Assembly: GCA_020137815.1 (NCBI GenBank)
Contig: CM035352.1
Coordinates: forward strand, 5,620,659-5,684,658
Direction of reading: 5' to 3'
From: Hormiphora californensis
Taxonomy: Eukaryota > Ctenophora > Tentaculata > Cydippida > Pleurobrachiidae
DNA: 64,000 nucleotides
The first letter of the stretch is position 1. Every line of letters begins with the position of its first letter. Of the stretch, positions 1-15,400 are shown piece by piece. Both the position numbers and the translations under genes were made by a program. Under the pieces are notes generated by a model. That model saw only the letters and a list, made by a program, of their open reading frames with translations, searched no databases and was not told the DNA's origin.

Positions 1-66
1 TCCCTCTCTCTCTCCCTCTCTCTCTCTCCCTCTCCCGCCGATCATCCCCTTATCAATCTTTATTTC
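1..66. repeat. (CT)n microsatellite
   Basis: Imperfect CT/CCT repeat at the window edge, immediately upstream of the tyrosine recombinase ORF. Similar CT tracts recur at 18331, 24789, 25390, 27241 and (as GA) 40300-40855. Confidence 0.9.
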
Positions 67-243
67 TTGGAATTTCCTTCTCTCTCTACCAATACTAAGC
101 TGAGGTGCCATTTCTTTCCCGCCTTCTGGCGGTTTCGCATCTCTCACAGAGCTCTGCTACCACTTCCCAAATTTCAAGTTTTTACATTTTATTCTATTAT
201 GAATTATTTAACAATCATTTTTCACACTAGCTCAGCATTAAGC

Positions 244-1635
244 ATGGTCAATACTCGTGCCACCGCTCCAGTTCCCGTCAACATGATGGATGACTGCTGC
301 AACACATCCGACGAGGACATGTTTGATGACATCACCCTACCCCCGGACTATGTTCCTCCAGCTACAAAACCGAGATATCCTAATCGACGTCCTACTGCTG
401 CCGTGGCTCCTACAGCTACCTCAGCACGTCCTAGTGGTGCAGCTACTGCAGGGAGGTCCCAACCTAATTTCGATCTCATGATTGATGAACTGTTGGAAGG
501 ATCCACTCCTGCCAACACTCAGCGTGCCACGAAATGGGCTGTCAACCACTTCGATTCTTGGATCGTCTCTGTTGAAATCTTCCCATGGACCACCTTACTG
601 ACAGTTCCACCGGTACACTTGAACAAGGTGTTATCTGCTTTCGTGACTCATCTGAACACTCTAGAGCTCCGGTCAACCACCCTCTATCAAATTCACTGTG
701 GACTGAGCCGTGAATTGAAATCGAAGATGGGGAAAGACATCATTGAGGACCTTGCTTTCAAAAGTTATCGTGATGTCCTAGACGGGATGATGAAAGCAAA
801 ACAGGCAAATGAGGAACGTCGGCACACCAAAGCACAGGCTGATATTATCTCTCCTGATGAAATGAGAGAAGTGGTCAACTCTTACCGGCTGAATGAAATA
901 ACTCCTCCTGAACTTCTTGAGCTCCTGTTATTCTCTATTCACCGTGTGTTCTGCACTAGAGGATCGGATGAATTGAGCCAACTAACAATTGGCTGCATAC
1001 AGGTTAAACTCCAAAATCAGTCTCCAGTGAAGGTGACATCAACATACCTGGAGAGAAGGTCTAAAAACCGCCAACCGGGACTTGCCAATGTTCACAAGGA
1101 ACCTAAAATCGTCACCCATTCGGAACTGTACAAACCTGGTAGTAGCAACTGTTTTGCAGTCGTGTTGATGAAATATCTGTCTCATCTACCCCCTGATCTG
1201 CCCCCATCTACCAAGCTTCTGTGCCACCCATTCACCAAGCCGAAAGACAACGTGTGGTTCAACCCATCTAAACCCATCGGACGAAATTATTGTCCCAAAC
1301 TGTTCAACAGAGCACTGCAACATGGAGGTATAACTAGGGTGTTCACTATCCGTACTATGAGATCAAGTGTAGTCCACCAGTTAGCGGATGCAGGACTCTG
1401 CCCGGAGCAAATAAGGACACGGACCGGGCACTCAACAAACGCGGCTACCCTCCAATACACCAGATACAGGAATAACCAAACTCATGAGGAAATTTCTGAT
1501 ATTTTGAACAAATCTGTGTCTCCTGAAGGACCTTCTCTCTTCAACTGGGATGATCCTGATCGCCTCATCAAGAAGATGCTTGTCTTGGTACTCCTACTCG
1601 TGGCCCTTCTGCTACTCAAGTTCATTTTCTTTTAA
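244..1635 (+). CDS. Crypton-like tyrosine recombinase (transposase), single ORF
   Basis: Predicted tyrosine recombinase of a Crypton-type DNA transposon, acting on the element's own ends. The frame is open from position 67, but the ATG at 244 (protein starting MVNTRATAPVP) is the more natural start and gives 463 aa; upstream residues look non-coding. An N-terminal helical core-binding region spans roughly residues 80-190. The catalytic half carries the box-I arginine in CTRGSDEL, the box-II arginine in TIRTMRSS, the TGH motif in RTRTGHSTNAAT and a nearby tyrosine in LQYTRYR. The histidine usual in the H-x-x-R box is replaced by R. The C-terminus ends in a short hydrophobic run. No stops or frameshifts interrupt it, so the copy is young or domesticated. 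A host gene derived from a Crypton cannot be excluded. Confidence 0.75.
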   Translation: MVNTRATAPVPVNMMDDCCNTSDEDMFDDITLPPDYVPPATKPRYPNRRPTAAVAPTATSARPSGAATAGRSQPNFDLMIDELLEGSTPANTQRATKWAVNHFDSWIVSVEIFPWTTLLTVPPVHLNKVLSAFVTHLNTLELRSTTLYQIHCGLSRELKSKMGKDIIEDLAFKSYRDVLDGMMKAKQANEERRHTKAQADIISPDEMREVVNSYRLNEITPPELLELLLFSIHRVFCTRGSDELSQLTIGCIQVKLQNQSPVKVTSTYLERRSKNRQPGLANVHKEPKIVTHSELYKPGSSNCFAVVLMKYLSHLPPDLPPSTKLLCHPFTKPKDNVWFNPSKPIGRNYCPKLFNRALQHGGITRVFTIRTMRSSVVHQLADAGLCPEQIRTRTGHSTNAATLQYTRYRNNQTHEEISDILNKSVSPEGPSLFNWDDPDRLIKKMLVLVLLLVALLLLKFIFF

Positions 1636-1784
1636 ATGAATTACTCTTTTAATTCTTCTCTTATATCATTGTTTACATGTTTATCTCAACAAAACGTATC
1701 TCATTATAACGTTAAGTTACATAATCAGCTACGTTTTCATATGAATCATATTTCACAATCTCGTTCTCGCGGAATATATACTCA

Positions 1785-1952
1785 ATAACGTCCTGCACGG
1801 CATGTGCAAGCGTTCCTATATCGCACTCGTTTCACTCGTGCAATATAGGTGTGAAATGCACTCCAGCTGCGCTGTCGTGCATTTCACCTCCATATACGCT
1901 CTGCAGTGCAGAGCGTATATGGCGCGCTTGCACTGCGTGCAGAACGTTATGT
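1785..1952. repeat. Cluster of nested inverted repeats
   Basis: Three hairpins stand in series: 1815-1849, 1849-1890 and a 16-bp arm palindrome with a 1-nt spacer at 1890-1922. They are enclosed by an outer inverted repeat in which CCTGCACG..TGTGCAAGCG near 1791-1812 pairs with the stretch near 1925-1948. The whole segment can fold into a branched structure. It lies downstream of the recombinase ORF and may be its terminal region or an independent MITE. Confidence 0.65.
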
Positions 1953-2212
1953 ACTATATATTGTCATCTTTCTCTATACCTGCTACATGGCATAGAATTA
2001 GAATTAGAGAACAATGCAGAATTTTTAGCCGAATGAAATGACTATAGCCTTCTATGATCAGTCCATAATAATTGACCATTTGGCATGCCAAGTGACAACC
2101 CCGTATGCCTTTTTGTAAATCAAATAGATTCATTTGAACAGATGGCACTTTATCTTACAAATTGGTAACAGATCATATTATATGTGACATATTATTGCAT
2201 ATACTATAATAG

Positions 2213-2621
2213 GGAGCGCTATTTAGCCAACTTATATCAGGAAGCGACTGTGGTGGAGGAACGCCGCGTTAAGCTCGAGAGCTATCTACAGCGAGTAACG
2301 TCTTATCTGGCGGACAAGAAACTTGGAGTCGACTGCCCTACCATGGACTTAGAACTCAACTCTAGCTTCAACACAGTCGTAAATGCAATACAATTTCTCA
2401 GGTATGTTTTATAACGTGAGTAAGAGTTAATTTGCCATGCCATATTCATGCCATATACAGTCGGACCCCGATTTAGTGGCATACTCGGAGGGAAGAAATC
2501 CTGCCACTAAATCGGGGTGCCACTAAATCGGGGGCCACTAAATCGGGGTTCGACTGTATGTCATATTAATTTTAAATTAATTTTCAGAACCCTTGAAGAG
2601 GACCTTGCATATGGATTTTAG
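2213..2621 (+). CDS. Last two exons of an unidentified gene
   Basis: Exon 2213-2401 follows an ATAATAG acceptor and ends at CAG|GTATGT. Exon 2588-2621 follows TTTTCAG and ends in TAG. The joined frame encodes about 74 residues, an acidic/basic helical segment (ERYLANLYQEATVVEERR and onward) ending LRTLEEDLAYGF. Splice phases agree across the intron. I do not recognise the family. No upstream exons are evident between position 1 and 2212, so they lie outside the window or before the recombinase ORF. The intron is mostly a MITE. A single-exon reading is less likely because the frame stops soon after the donor. Confidence 0.55.
2456..2558. mobile_element. TA-flanked MITE, CAGTCGGACCCCG family
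   Basis: About 100 bp bounded by TACAGTCGGACCCCGATTTA and its near reverse complement ending CGACTGTA. The inner part contains repeats of CCACTAAATCGGGG. The TA duplication and CAGT ends resemble pogo/Tigger-type elements. Other copies are at 9954, 19423, 23823, 35435 and 36250. Confidence 0.8.
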
Positions 2622-3417
2622 TTCTACTATGGCGTAGCTTGGTGGATCTACACGGACAATTATTTTATAGTTATACTTATCTGGTTATCTGGTTGTCGTA
2701 AAAGCTGAAACAAGTGATGGCACTTTTATGTAGTGGTAAAACGCGATCCACGGCAGTATTGAACTTATATCCCGGCCCACTAAAATATGATATAGCAATT
2801 TTAATTCGGTAGATTAATGCATTCGCTTTGTTGCACCAAAGCTTATCCAAAGTGCATATTTTCATAGACCTAGATAAATTGCACTCTTATAAGACTAAGA
2901 GCTCAGTGGCCAGCTTGACGATAAGCAAGGGATATTTATAATATGCTTTCATATTCATCATATTTTATAGACGCTAGATCAATTGCATAGATACTCATAC
3001 TACAAAAAAGGCATAGCAGTATAATAGCGCTGCTATTAGCATACAGGGTTAGAAAATGACTAAATTTAGTATACATATTAAGTCACCTGTTAGTCACGTT
3101 TCACACTGCCTTCCATTTTGGTAGGGTACCTTGCATGTCAACAGTAGGCCGATCAGTTACTCATTGTTTGTTTGTTTGTTTGTTTCCATAAATTCTTTTA
3201 GTCCTCCTTCACATTGCACTTGGGTCTTGGATTGCATTCTGGGCTGTGACAGGTGACATGATCTCAACAGAATATTCCCAAAATGAGAGTATCATGATAC
3301 TGGGTAGGGGAAACCAGGCGAACATATATCACCTGAACAGTTTTATCATGGGTTTATGTTATGTAGTTGATCCGCAAATTACCGGTGCCCGACTTATTGC
3401 CGAATCGATTAATACCG
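2622..3417. other. No recognisable gene
   Basis: AT-rich sequence between the unidentified gene and the foldback element. It holds only a short GTTT repeat near 3167-3184; I see no supported exon, RNA gene or transposon end. Confidence 0.5.
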
Positions 3418-3424
3418 TGTACAA

Positions 3425-4547
3425 GGGGGGGGGGGGTGACACGTAACACTTTGTAACACTTTGTAACATGTAACGTGCACAAAAAGTTTTCTGCACATGT
3501 TACAAAGTGTTACAAAGTGTTACATAGTGTTACAAAGTGTTACATAGTGTTACAAAGTGTTACATAGTGTTACAAAGTGTTACATAGTGTTACATAGTGT
3601 TACAAAGTGTTACATAGTGTCACAAAGTGTTACATAGTGTTACAAAGTGTTACATAGTGTTACAAAGTGTTACATAGTGTTACAAAGTGTTACATAGTGT
3701 TACGAAGTGTCACAAAGTGTTACATAGTGTCACAAAGTGTTACAAATTGTTACAAAGTGTTACAAATTGTTACAAAATATTTACAAAATATATAAGACGG
3801 TTGGTGAATAAGTAATTTGAGCGACTTTGGTGTCTTTCTAGAACACATCTAAAAGTTTTAAATCATTTCTAGGGTTAAAACATACACTTTTTTACTGATT
3901 TGCAGATGTTTTGAGCCTGCGATGTCATCGACTGTGGAAATCAGGGCTGAAATAGTCCATTTGGTAAAGAAAAATATGAACTTTAGACAACGGTAAAGTT
4001 TTTAGAGTGATATTAAAAGTATTGTGCCTCTCAGAGGCCCCCAATGTGCTGAGTCACCTGTGAGTTGTGACCCAATCGACTTTTTTTCATTGGTAATCGA
4101 TTCTTTGTACTTAATAAGATGATATACAACGTTTCTGTTGGAAAAAGAAATAAATTTTTCCAAAATCAATTTTTTGGTCAAAGATTGAAAATTTGCTTCG
4201 CTACAAATCCTTGTGTGTTTGTAAATATTTTGTAACAATTTGTAACACTTTGTAACAATTTGTAACACTTTGTGACACTGTGTAACACTTTGTGACACTT
4301 TGTAACACTTTGTAACACTTTGTAACACTATGTAACACTTTGTAACACTATGTAACACTATGTAACACTTTGTAACACTATGTAACACTTTGTAACACTA
4401 TGTAACACTTTGTAACACTATGTAACACTTTGTAACACTTTGTAACACTATGTAACACTTTGTAACACTTTGTAACACTTTGTAACATGTAACGTGCACA
4501 AAAAGTTTTCTGCACATGTTACAAAGTGTTACGTGTCACCCCCCCCC
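3425..4547. mobile_element. Foldback-type element with satellite-like inverted arms
   Basis: The ends are perfect inverted copies starting G(n)TGACACGTAACACTTTG, flanked by the 7-bp direct repeat TGTACAA (3418-3424 and 4548-4554), a likely target-site duplication. Both arms (about 3440-3780 and 4225-4530) are long runs of a 10-bp unit, TTACAAAGTG/TTACATAGTG, in opposite orientation. The middle (3781-4224) is unique and contains a short frame at 3922-3996 starting MSSTVEIRAEIVHLVKKN. That resembles the first helix-turn-helix of a transposase, preceded by an acceptor-like TTTGCAG, and it is then stopped. The element is probably non-autonomous. The first 20 or so bases of its end reappear at 22551-22571. 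Confidence 0.8.
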
Positions 4548-4908
4548 TGTACAACAACCTTTTTCCCGACCATCCGAGTATTGACTGTTATAGTTTTATG
4601 TAAATTTATAACTGTGGTAAATGTGTTTTTAATTGTATTGAGAGAGATTTTGTTGTACCATTGCGTTCTTTTATTTTAGCTTTTTAAAGCTCCAAGTAAA
4701 CAATTTTTTATCGTGTGTACTAATGTTACATGGCCCCTCAGCTGGTACAAGCTTCCCTTTCCCATCCCTATATTCCATCCCTCTCTTTCCCGTTATCTCT
4801 TGCACTATCTATACATCACCTGACCCCCTCTCTCTAAACTCAATTTTCTCCCAGCTCTTATCGTACAACAACGCCCGCTTCATTTCTCGAACCACATTTC
4901 CCTTCAAG

Positions 4909-9169
<4,261 letters not shown>

Positions 9170-9325
9170 ATACATCACATGTGTGTGTGTGTGTGTGTCC
9201 CAATGATCCAACCAGTTAAATGTCCTAATTAAAAACACCCTGTATACATGGTTTACAAAACTGTAATTTATATAATTTATACTCTGAAACTGTCTCTATA
9301 TATTGTCCCGCGTTGTACATCTACC

Positions 9326-9419
9326 AGGAACCGACCGAATCAGGAAATACTGGTCCCTGATTGGCTGATAACCAGTCACGTGACCTAGATAACGAGTTCT
9401 GATTGGTTGTTTACTTGTT
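9326..9419. mobile_element. Short mobile element, copy 1, with 18-bp direct repeats
   Basis: About 95 bp starting AGGAACCGACCGAATCAGG and ending GTTGTTTACTTGT, containing GTCACGTGAC and two ATTGG boxes. It is flanked by CCGCGTTGTACATCTACC at 9308-9325 and 9420-9437. The second repeat overlaps the stop codon region of the minus-strand TRIM gene, so the insertion sits just beyond its coding end. An inverted copy is at 13921-14026. Confidence 0.8.
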
Positions 9420-9432
9420 CCGCGTTGTACAT

Positions 9433-12400
9433 CTACCTACTCATCAGCCTATGGCCTGCGTCCACGGTGTTCTCACGGCTCACTTGTCCCAGAGTGCTGA
9501 TGGCCTGTCTAACTCGCTCCTCGCTGATAACAGCACCCAACTCCTTGATCACATCAGTCACATCCTTGGTACCTTGGTCCACTGAAGGGGGGAAATATAT
9601 GTTCAATATAACAGCTAACTACTGTATGATTAGATTCGCATATATATTCGTGGGAAGTTTTATGGGAAGAACCCGGAAGAACGATTAAACTTGAACTAGG
9701 TGTTTCTCTGAACCAGGTGTTTCTCGTTTGAAGTTCAACGGAACCTGGATTTTAACTAAACATTTTACTTCAGCTAGGTGAATCGTTCATTCAGTTCTCA
9801 GGAAGCGCATCGAGACAGTAAAATACTACTTGATTTTATTTTATTTGATCAAGTCAAACCCTTATATGGGCAGTCGACACCTAGAAAGAAACAACTACAA
9901 TTGATCCCTCGATAGAGTAGTAAGATACAGTATGGTGTATGGTAACTACTAACTACAGTCGGACCCCGATTTAACGGCACCCTCGGGGGGAAAGGGTTTT
10001 GTCCGTTAAATCGGGGTGCCGCTAAATCGAGGGCCGTTAAATCGGGGTCAGACTGTAGTATGTGGTCCCCCCTAGTTACTACCCTGTCTGATCGGCAGCT
10101 GACATGCAGGTATTACAATCTGATCCCCTTGTAGGACCGTATAACCACCCACGACCGTATTTAGGTGCCGGCAGGCACCTCCGACCCGAAGAAAACAGCA
10201 AAAAACGAAAAAAAGAAAAAAAAATTTTTGCCCCTGCACAAAAACCCAAAAATGCCGGCCCTATTAAGAACAAAGAAAGGTTTTTTTTTGGGGGGGGGGG
10301 GGGCAAAAAACATGTCAACGATTGTGGCCACACCGTTTGAGATATCGACTTGAAATTTTGTAGGCATGTTCTTGTAGTATTCCTTTGTGTCATGACGTTG
10401 GCGGATTTTTGAATTCTTAATTAATTAATTAATTATAGGTAATTAAAAACGGTGCAAGGGCACCGTGCCCCTGCACATTGCGTGTTATGTCCCTTGCACC
10501 GCGCCCTTGCACCAAATTCTATTTTCCGTTCTGCTTAAAATATCGACTTGAAACTTTGTAGGAATGTTCTTCAATCATAAAAGATGATGTTCGAAAAGTG
10601 GGAATAGTCAAAATTAATTAATTAGTTAGTTAGAGCCGTGCAAAAAATGGAATTTGGTGCAAGGGCAGGCAATGTGCAAGGGCAAATGGTGCAAGGGCAG
10701 CCCTTGCACCAATTTTATGATCGAACTGTGTCCACACCGTTTAATATTTTGACACGAAACTTTCTATGCATGTTCTAGTAGCATAACTACGAGTACTAGA
10801 AGAGCCGTATGATTAATATATCAATTAGGTAATTAATTATAGGCAAATTAATTAAAATTTGCCCCTGCACAATTTGTGCAAATTTCCCCTGAACATGTGC
10901 CCTTGCACCATTTTGTTTGCCCATGCACTAAATTACCGCGTGGCCCAAATTAAAGGGAGGGTACGTTGGCCTTCTTTTCACCCAGAAGTTTAATTTCAAT
11001 CACTCTGATATTTTGACACAATGTCTGCATGGGTACTCATTCGAGGAATCCGAAGTTTCAAATCATAAAAGTTGAAAGTTCATTAATGAACTCAATTTTT
11101 CGTTTTTCGGGTTTTTTGAGGTTTTCTCTTGATTAAATTCGATTTTATTATTCAAAAAACCGCCATACAATAGAGCAAGTATCAACAAATGGCAATCTGC
11201 ATTTTTATTAAAATTGAATTAAGTTTAGTGGGTGAAATAAGTTATTTAAAGATGATATTTTTTACCAAACATCGATTTTGACCTGTTTTGACCAGAAATC
11301 GGTAAATTCAGGCGCTGAAAATCTGTACGGCCACTTCACTTGATCAATTTTGATGTTAGCAGGAATTTAAGCTCTCTATCTTAAAATTCATTTTTCCGAC
11401 TGGAATGAATCCTGAATGAACTTGAAAACAGGACTGCTTTTTGGAACCGGAATTTCACAGTCGCCTTCGGGTATCGATTTCCTTTCAAACGCGACTAATT
11501 TGAGCTCAATTGGACCACCACAAGAGACACAGTGTCTAGTTATCTAACCCTAGGTTTGGTCATCTGACACCTAATGAGACGATAGCGTCATTACTAAGTG
11601 CCAATAAGCAGGTGTAACGGTCGAGTATCACGTATCACGTCTGCTAATGAGGATGGTGTACCGATACAGCATCCGTTAAAATGTAAGCTCTCTTGCTAAC
11701 ACGTCATAATTTGATGGGGATCACATGACTTACCCTAGGCTTAGAAAACGGATCACTGTGATTCTTGTGGTGATCCAATTAAGCTCAAACTGGTCCCATT
11801 CGAAAGGAAATCGATAGCCAAACAAATTTGTGAAACTTTGGTACCGAAATATGGTCCCATATTGGTGTTCATTCAATGTTCATTCGGTCGAAAAAAATGA
11901 ACTTTTATCCAGAGGGCTGAAACTTCGGATTCCTCGAATGAGTAACCATGCAGACATTGTGTCAAAATATCAGAGTGATTGAAATTAAACTTCTGGGTGA
12001 AAAGAAGGCCAACGTACCCTCCCTTTAATTTGGGCCACGCGGTATATTTTCCGTTCTGCTTAAAATATCGACTTGAAACTTTCTAGGAATGTTCTTCATG
12101 CATAAAACATATAATATAATCTACAGAAAGTGGGAATAGTCAAAATTAATTAATTAATTACTTAGAGATTAATTTTGGGGTGGCCCCTGCACAATTTTGG
12201 CAAATTTGATATTCAAACTTTGAGCCTTTGTGAAAGTAATGAAAATTATTTATTTCAGGTTATGATGAACAATAAGCTATAAAAACGCCCCTTTTTGTTA
12301 CACAAGCCTGTGCTTGGTATCGAAGACACCTCACACTCTGTCGCCGGGCGACCTTCGCGTGCACACGCTGGCAAGGGGTAACTTCGTAACCAAAGCCTGT

Positions 12401-15400
12401 GCATTGTGCATAATGAAATGGATAAATTTTCATCCAGTTGCTGGCGATAGAACTCGATAGAGTTCGATTGATTTACCATGACAACGGAGTTGGTTACCAT
12501 ACTAACCAGAGAATTCGTTGTAAAATAGTCCTTTCTTGCTATAAACTCGGCCTTTAGATAGAAAATTGATTTTATTCTACTCGCACTAATGCAAGGGCAT
12601 TTCACAGTTTGGTGCCGTTATTTTTGTCTCTATTTTTAATAGGATTTTGGGATTAGACTGAAAGTATGGGATCATTTGAGAAGTAGTGAAGATTTGAAAA
12701 TGTTAGCAACTTGCCGGTTCGACAAACTAAACCCATATGATTCCAACTTCGGGTCGGACGAGGGGAAGCTTGCCTTTTGCGAACATAACCACCCACGAAT
12801 GACACTTTTTGTAGTGAGCTATGGTAAGGGAGTATTAGGCAACGTCAACTTACAGAACTCAGTTCGAGATACTGGATAGGTGTATTTATGGGTTTCAATG
12901 GCTGATAGTTCCTCAAGTTTGTCAATCATCTGGTCCTCAATGGCTACAATCTCTGCTTCCGTCCAGTTAGAAAATGCAGAATTTATAAACTCCTAAAAAG
13001 ATTATGAAAACCTCATAGCTAGTGTTATGAACAAACATAAGGTATATTCTCATCCGTTATACGCGGTCAAAGTTTGCCAAATTAGCCAAAAATGTTGCTG
13101 AGTACGGGTTTACCTGTCCCTCATGTAGGTTAGTTAAATTCTCCTCGATTTGAGTGAGCTGAATCTTCATGACGTCTTCGTTGGAGCTGCATCTCTGGTT
13201 GACCTGCTTCACGAGTTCCATCTGAAACATCATTTGAAATGATTCATTTCAGTCATCTTCTGATCATTGCCAGACCCTCACAGTTCTCAGCTGTTCCTTA
13301 CCTCTCTTTCCTTGAGGTAGTTTATGCACCTCTCAGTCATCTCCTGGATTTTCCTCTTAGCAGCGAGGCTCTCAACGTCGCTCTCCCGGTCAGCGTTCTT
13401 TATTTTCACAATGCTCTGCCTGGGAAGCAGTTGTGGATGGTACCGGAATGTGTCATTTTGGGGAAGTGAGAGGACTGGCATAACGCCATTCCACATCTGT
13501 ATTTCGCAATGTCATAAAAAAGGGTTAGTAGGAGGTCTGGGTGGGGGATAGCGTACCTCAGGGGTTTGTACGTGCATATAAATTTCTTAACCAATCTGCA
13601 TAATCAATAATACTGATCTATGAAAAGAGTTTGACTTCCTCTTTCCAATGATCCTAAGATTTTCGAAAATGTTTGAAAAATGGCCGAGTTATGGCGTAAA
13701 AAGTCTCAAAATGGTGCCAAAATGGTGATTTCTAAACTGTACTTGGCAAATTTTGTAGTCGACGGGGGCTCTACTTGAAGGGTACCCTGGTTTTGTATTA
13801 GGGGGACCGACTGGGGGGTTGTAAGCTCACTTGAGGTTGTATATTTTAGTTTCTGTCCTCTTTTTCAACTCCTCCATTTTCACCTGGAAGTAAGAGTCGT
13901 TGTAATGTCTGGTTTTTAGGTGACCGACCGACACAAGTAAACAACCAATCAGAACTCGTTATTTAGGTCACGTGACTGGTTAACAGCCAATCAGGGACCA
14001 GTATTTCCTGATTCGGTCGGTTCCTGGTCTGGTTTTTAGGGGACTACCCGGGCCGCTGGGTATGGTTCAAGCATGGGCTGATGACAAATTCCTTATTCAC
14101 CGTTTAAACATCAATTTTTAATGTTGAAATACGGTAGCTGAAGCAGTAACCATGACGCTTGAATTGCGTAAATTTATTGGACAATCTCAAGCTGCCGAAA
14201 GTGCCAAAAACAGCTTTACTTGTTTGGTTGCAAATGGATGTGGTAGTTTCCAAATTGATATTGGAATAGAGATACCAACTATAGTAGTGAACTTTCTAAG
14301 TGAGGGTAAAAGCTTTTAGTGCCTTTGAAATCATTTAAACCATTTTCATAAACGACAATAAGTTGACGAAAAGTCTTTCTTAGGGCATCTATTCACGGTC
14401 AATCTAAACGTGGTAGGCCTTCGAAAACCTTTGTGGACGTTCTACGGCAAGATAGGGGTCTGGGTGACGTGAATGAGATAGCTTCAGTGATGGATCATGG
14501 AGGAGCGTGATGCATGGAGAAAACTTGTTCAAGTCGTTCAGGTATTCCACCCGCCACGATTACGTTATCGTGGAATGAATGAATAAATGGTTATGGTAAT
14601 GGTTTAAATAAAGCTTTAATGATGCTTATCTTTGAGATTATGATGAATGGTCTAGACGTAGATTATTAATTGCTTATAACGGGGGAATTCAAAAACTACA
14701 ATACTGCCCCTTACGTTCTTTAAATGACACTGGTTACTTTGAGATAAGGTGGTTATAGAGACTGGTGGTGAGATCTGACTTAAGAATTACCTTGATATGC
14801 TCATACACCTCCTCAATACTGACTACGTCATGGGACTTGTGGTGGCCTATGGCACACCTGGGGCACACTGCTTTCTCACAATCGTTACAGAACAGTGAAA
14901 CTAGCTCCTTCGGGTGGGTCAAGCCTGATAGAAAAGATTATGATAAGGACTTGTTACTTCATACATGATATTACTGTGTTGGTTTGGGGAGTCAATCCTC
15001 AGAGAGAACTCTACAGAGAACCTATAGATTCTCAGGACCTAGATGTATACTTACAGTAGTGCCTCTTATGAAGCATCTGGAACGCCTGGTGGGATTCCAA
15101 AACATCCTCTATTAGAACTAGATGGTGGTCACACGTTGCACGCGACCTTTCGTGGAAATCTGCGTGTCTCTGACAGTAGTTCTCCTGACATTCAATGCAG
15201 TGGTACCTGTCCGAAATTATAGAGCATATTATGGAGGTGGCCATTGGTCACCTGTCTAGATTGTGCTGCCTTAGTAGACAGTCTGGCAGCAGACATTTTA
15301 CCTTGTTTTTAATTCTCAAAAATCTCTGATCAAGTTTTAGGGATCTGTTATAAACTGATACCCCCTCCAATTAAACTAAATATATTTGACATACTTGGAG

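Noticed and set aside
3481-3780. Regular short repeats like a CRISPR array
   Set aside because: The 10-bp units have no spacers, the same unit recurs inverted at 4240-4530, and the genes around it are eukaryotic.
10079-10393. Overlapping frames of 60-100 aa on both strands
   Set aside because: Driven by poly-A and poly-G runs inside a non-coding repeat module.
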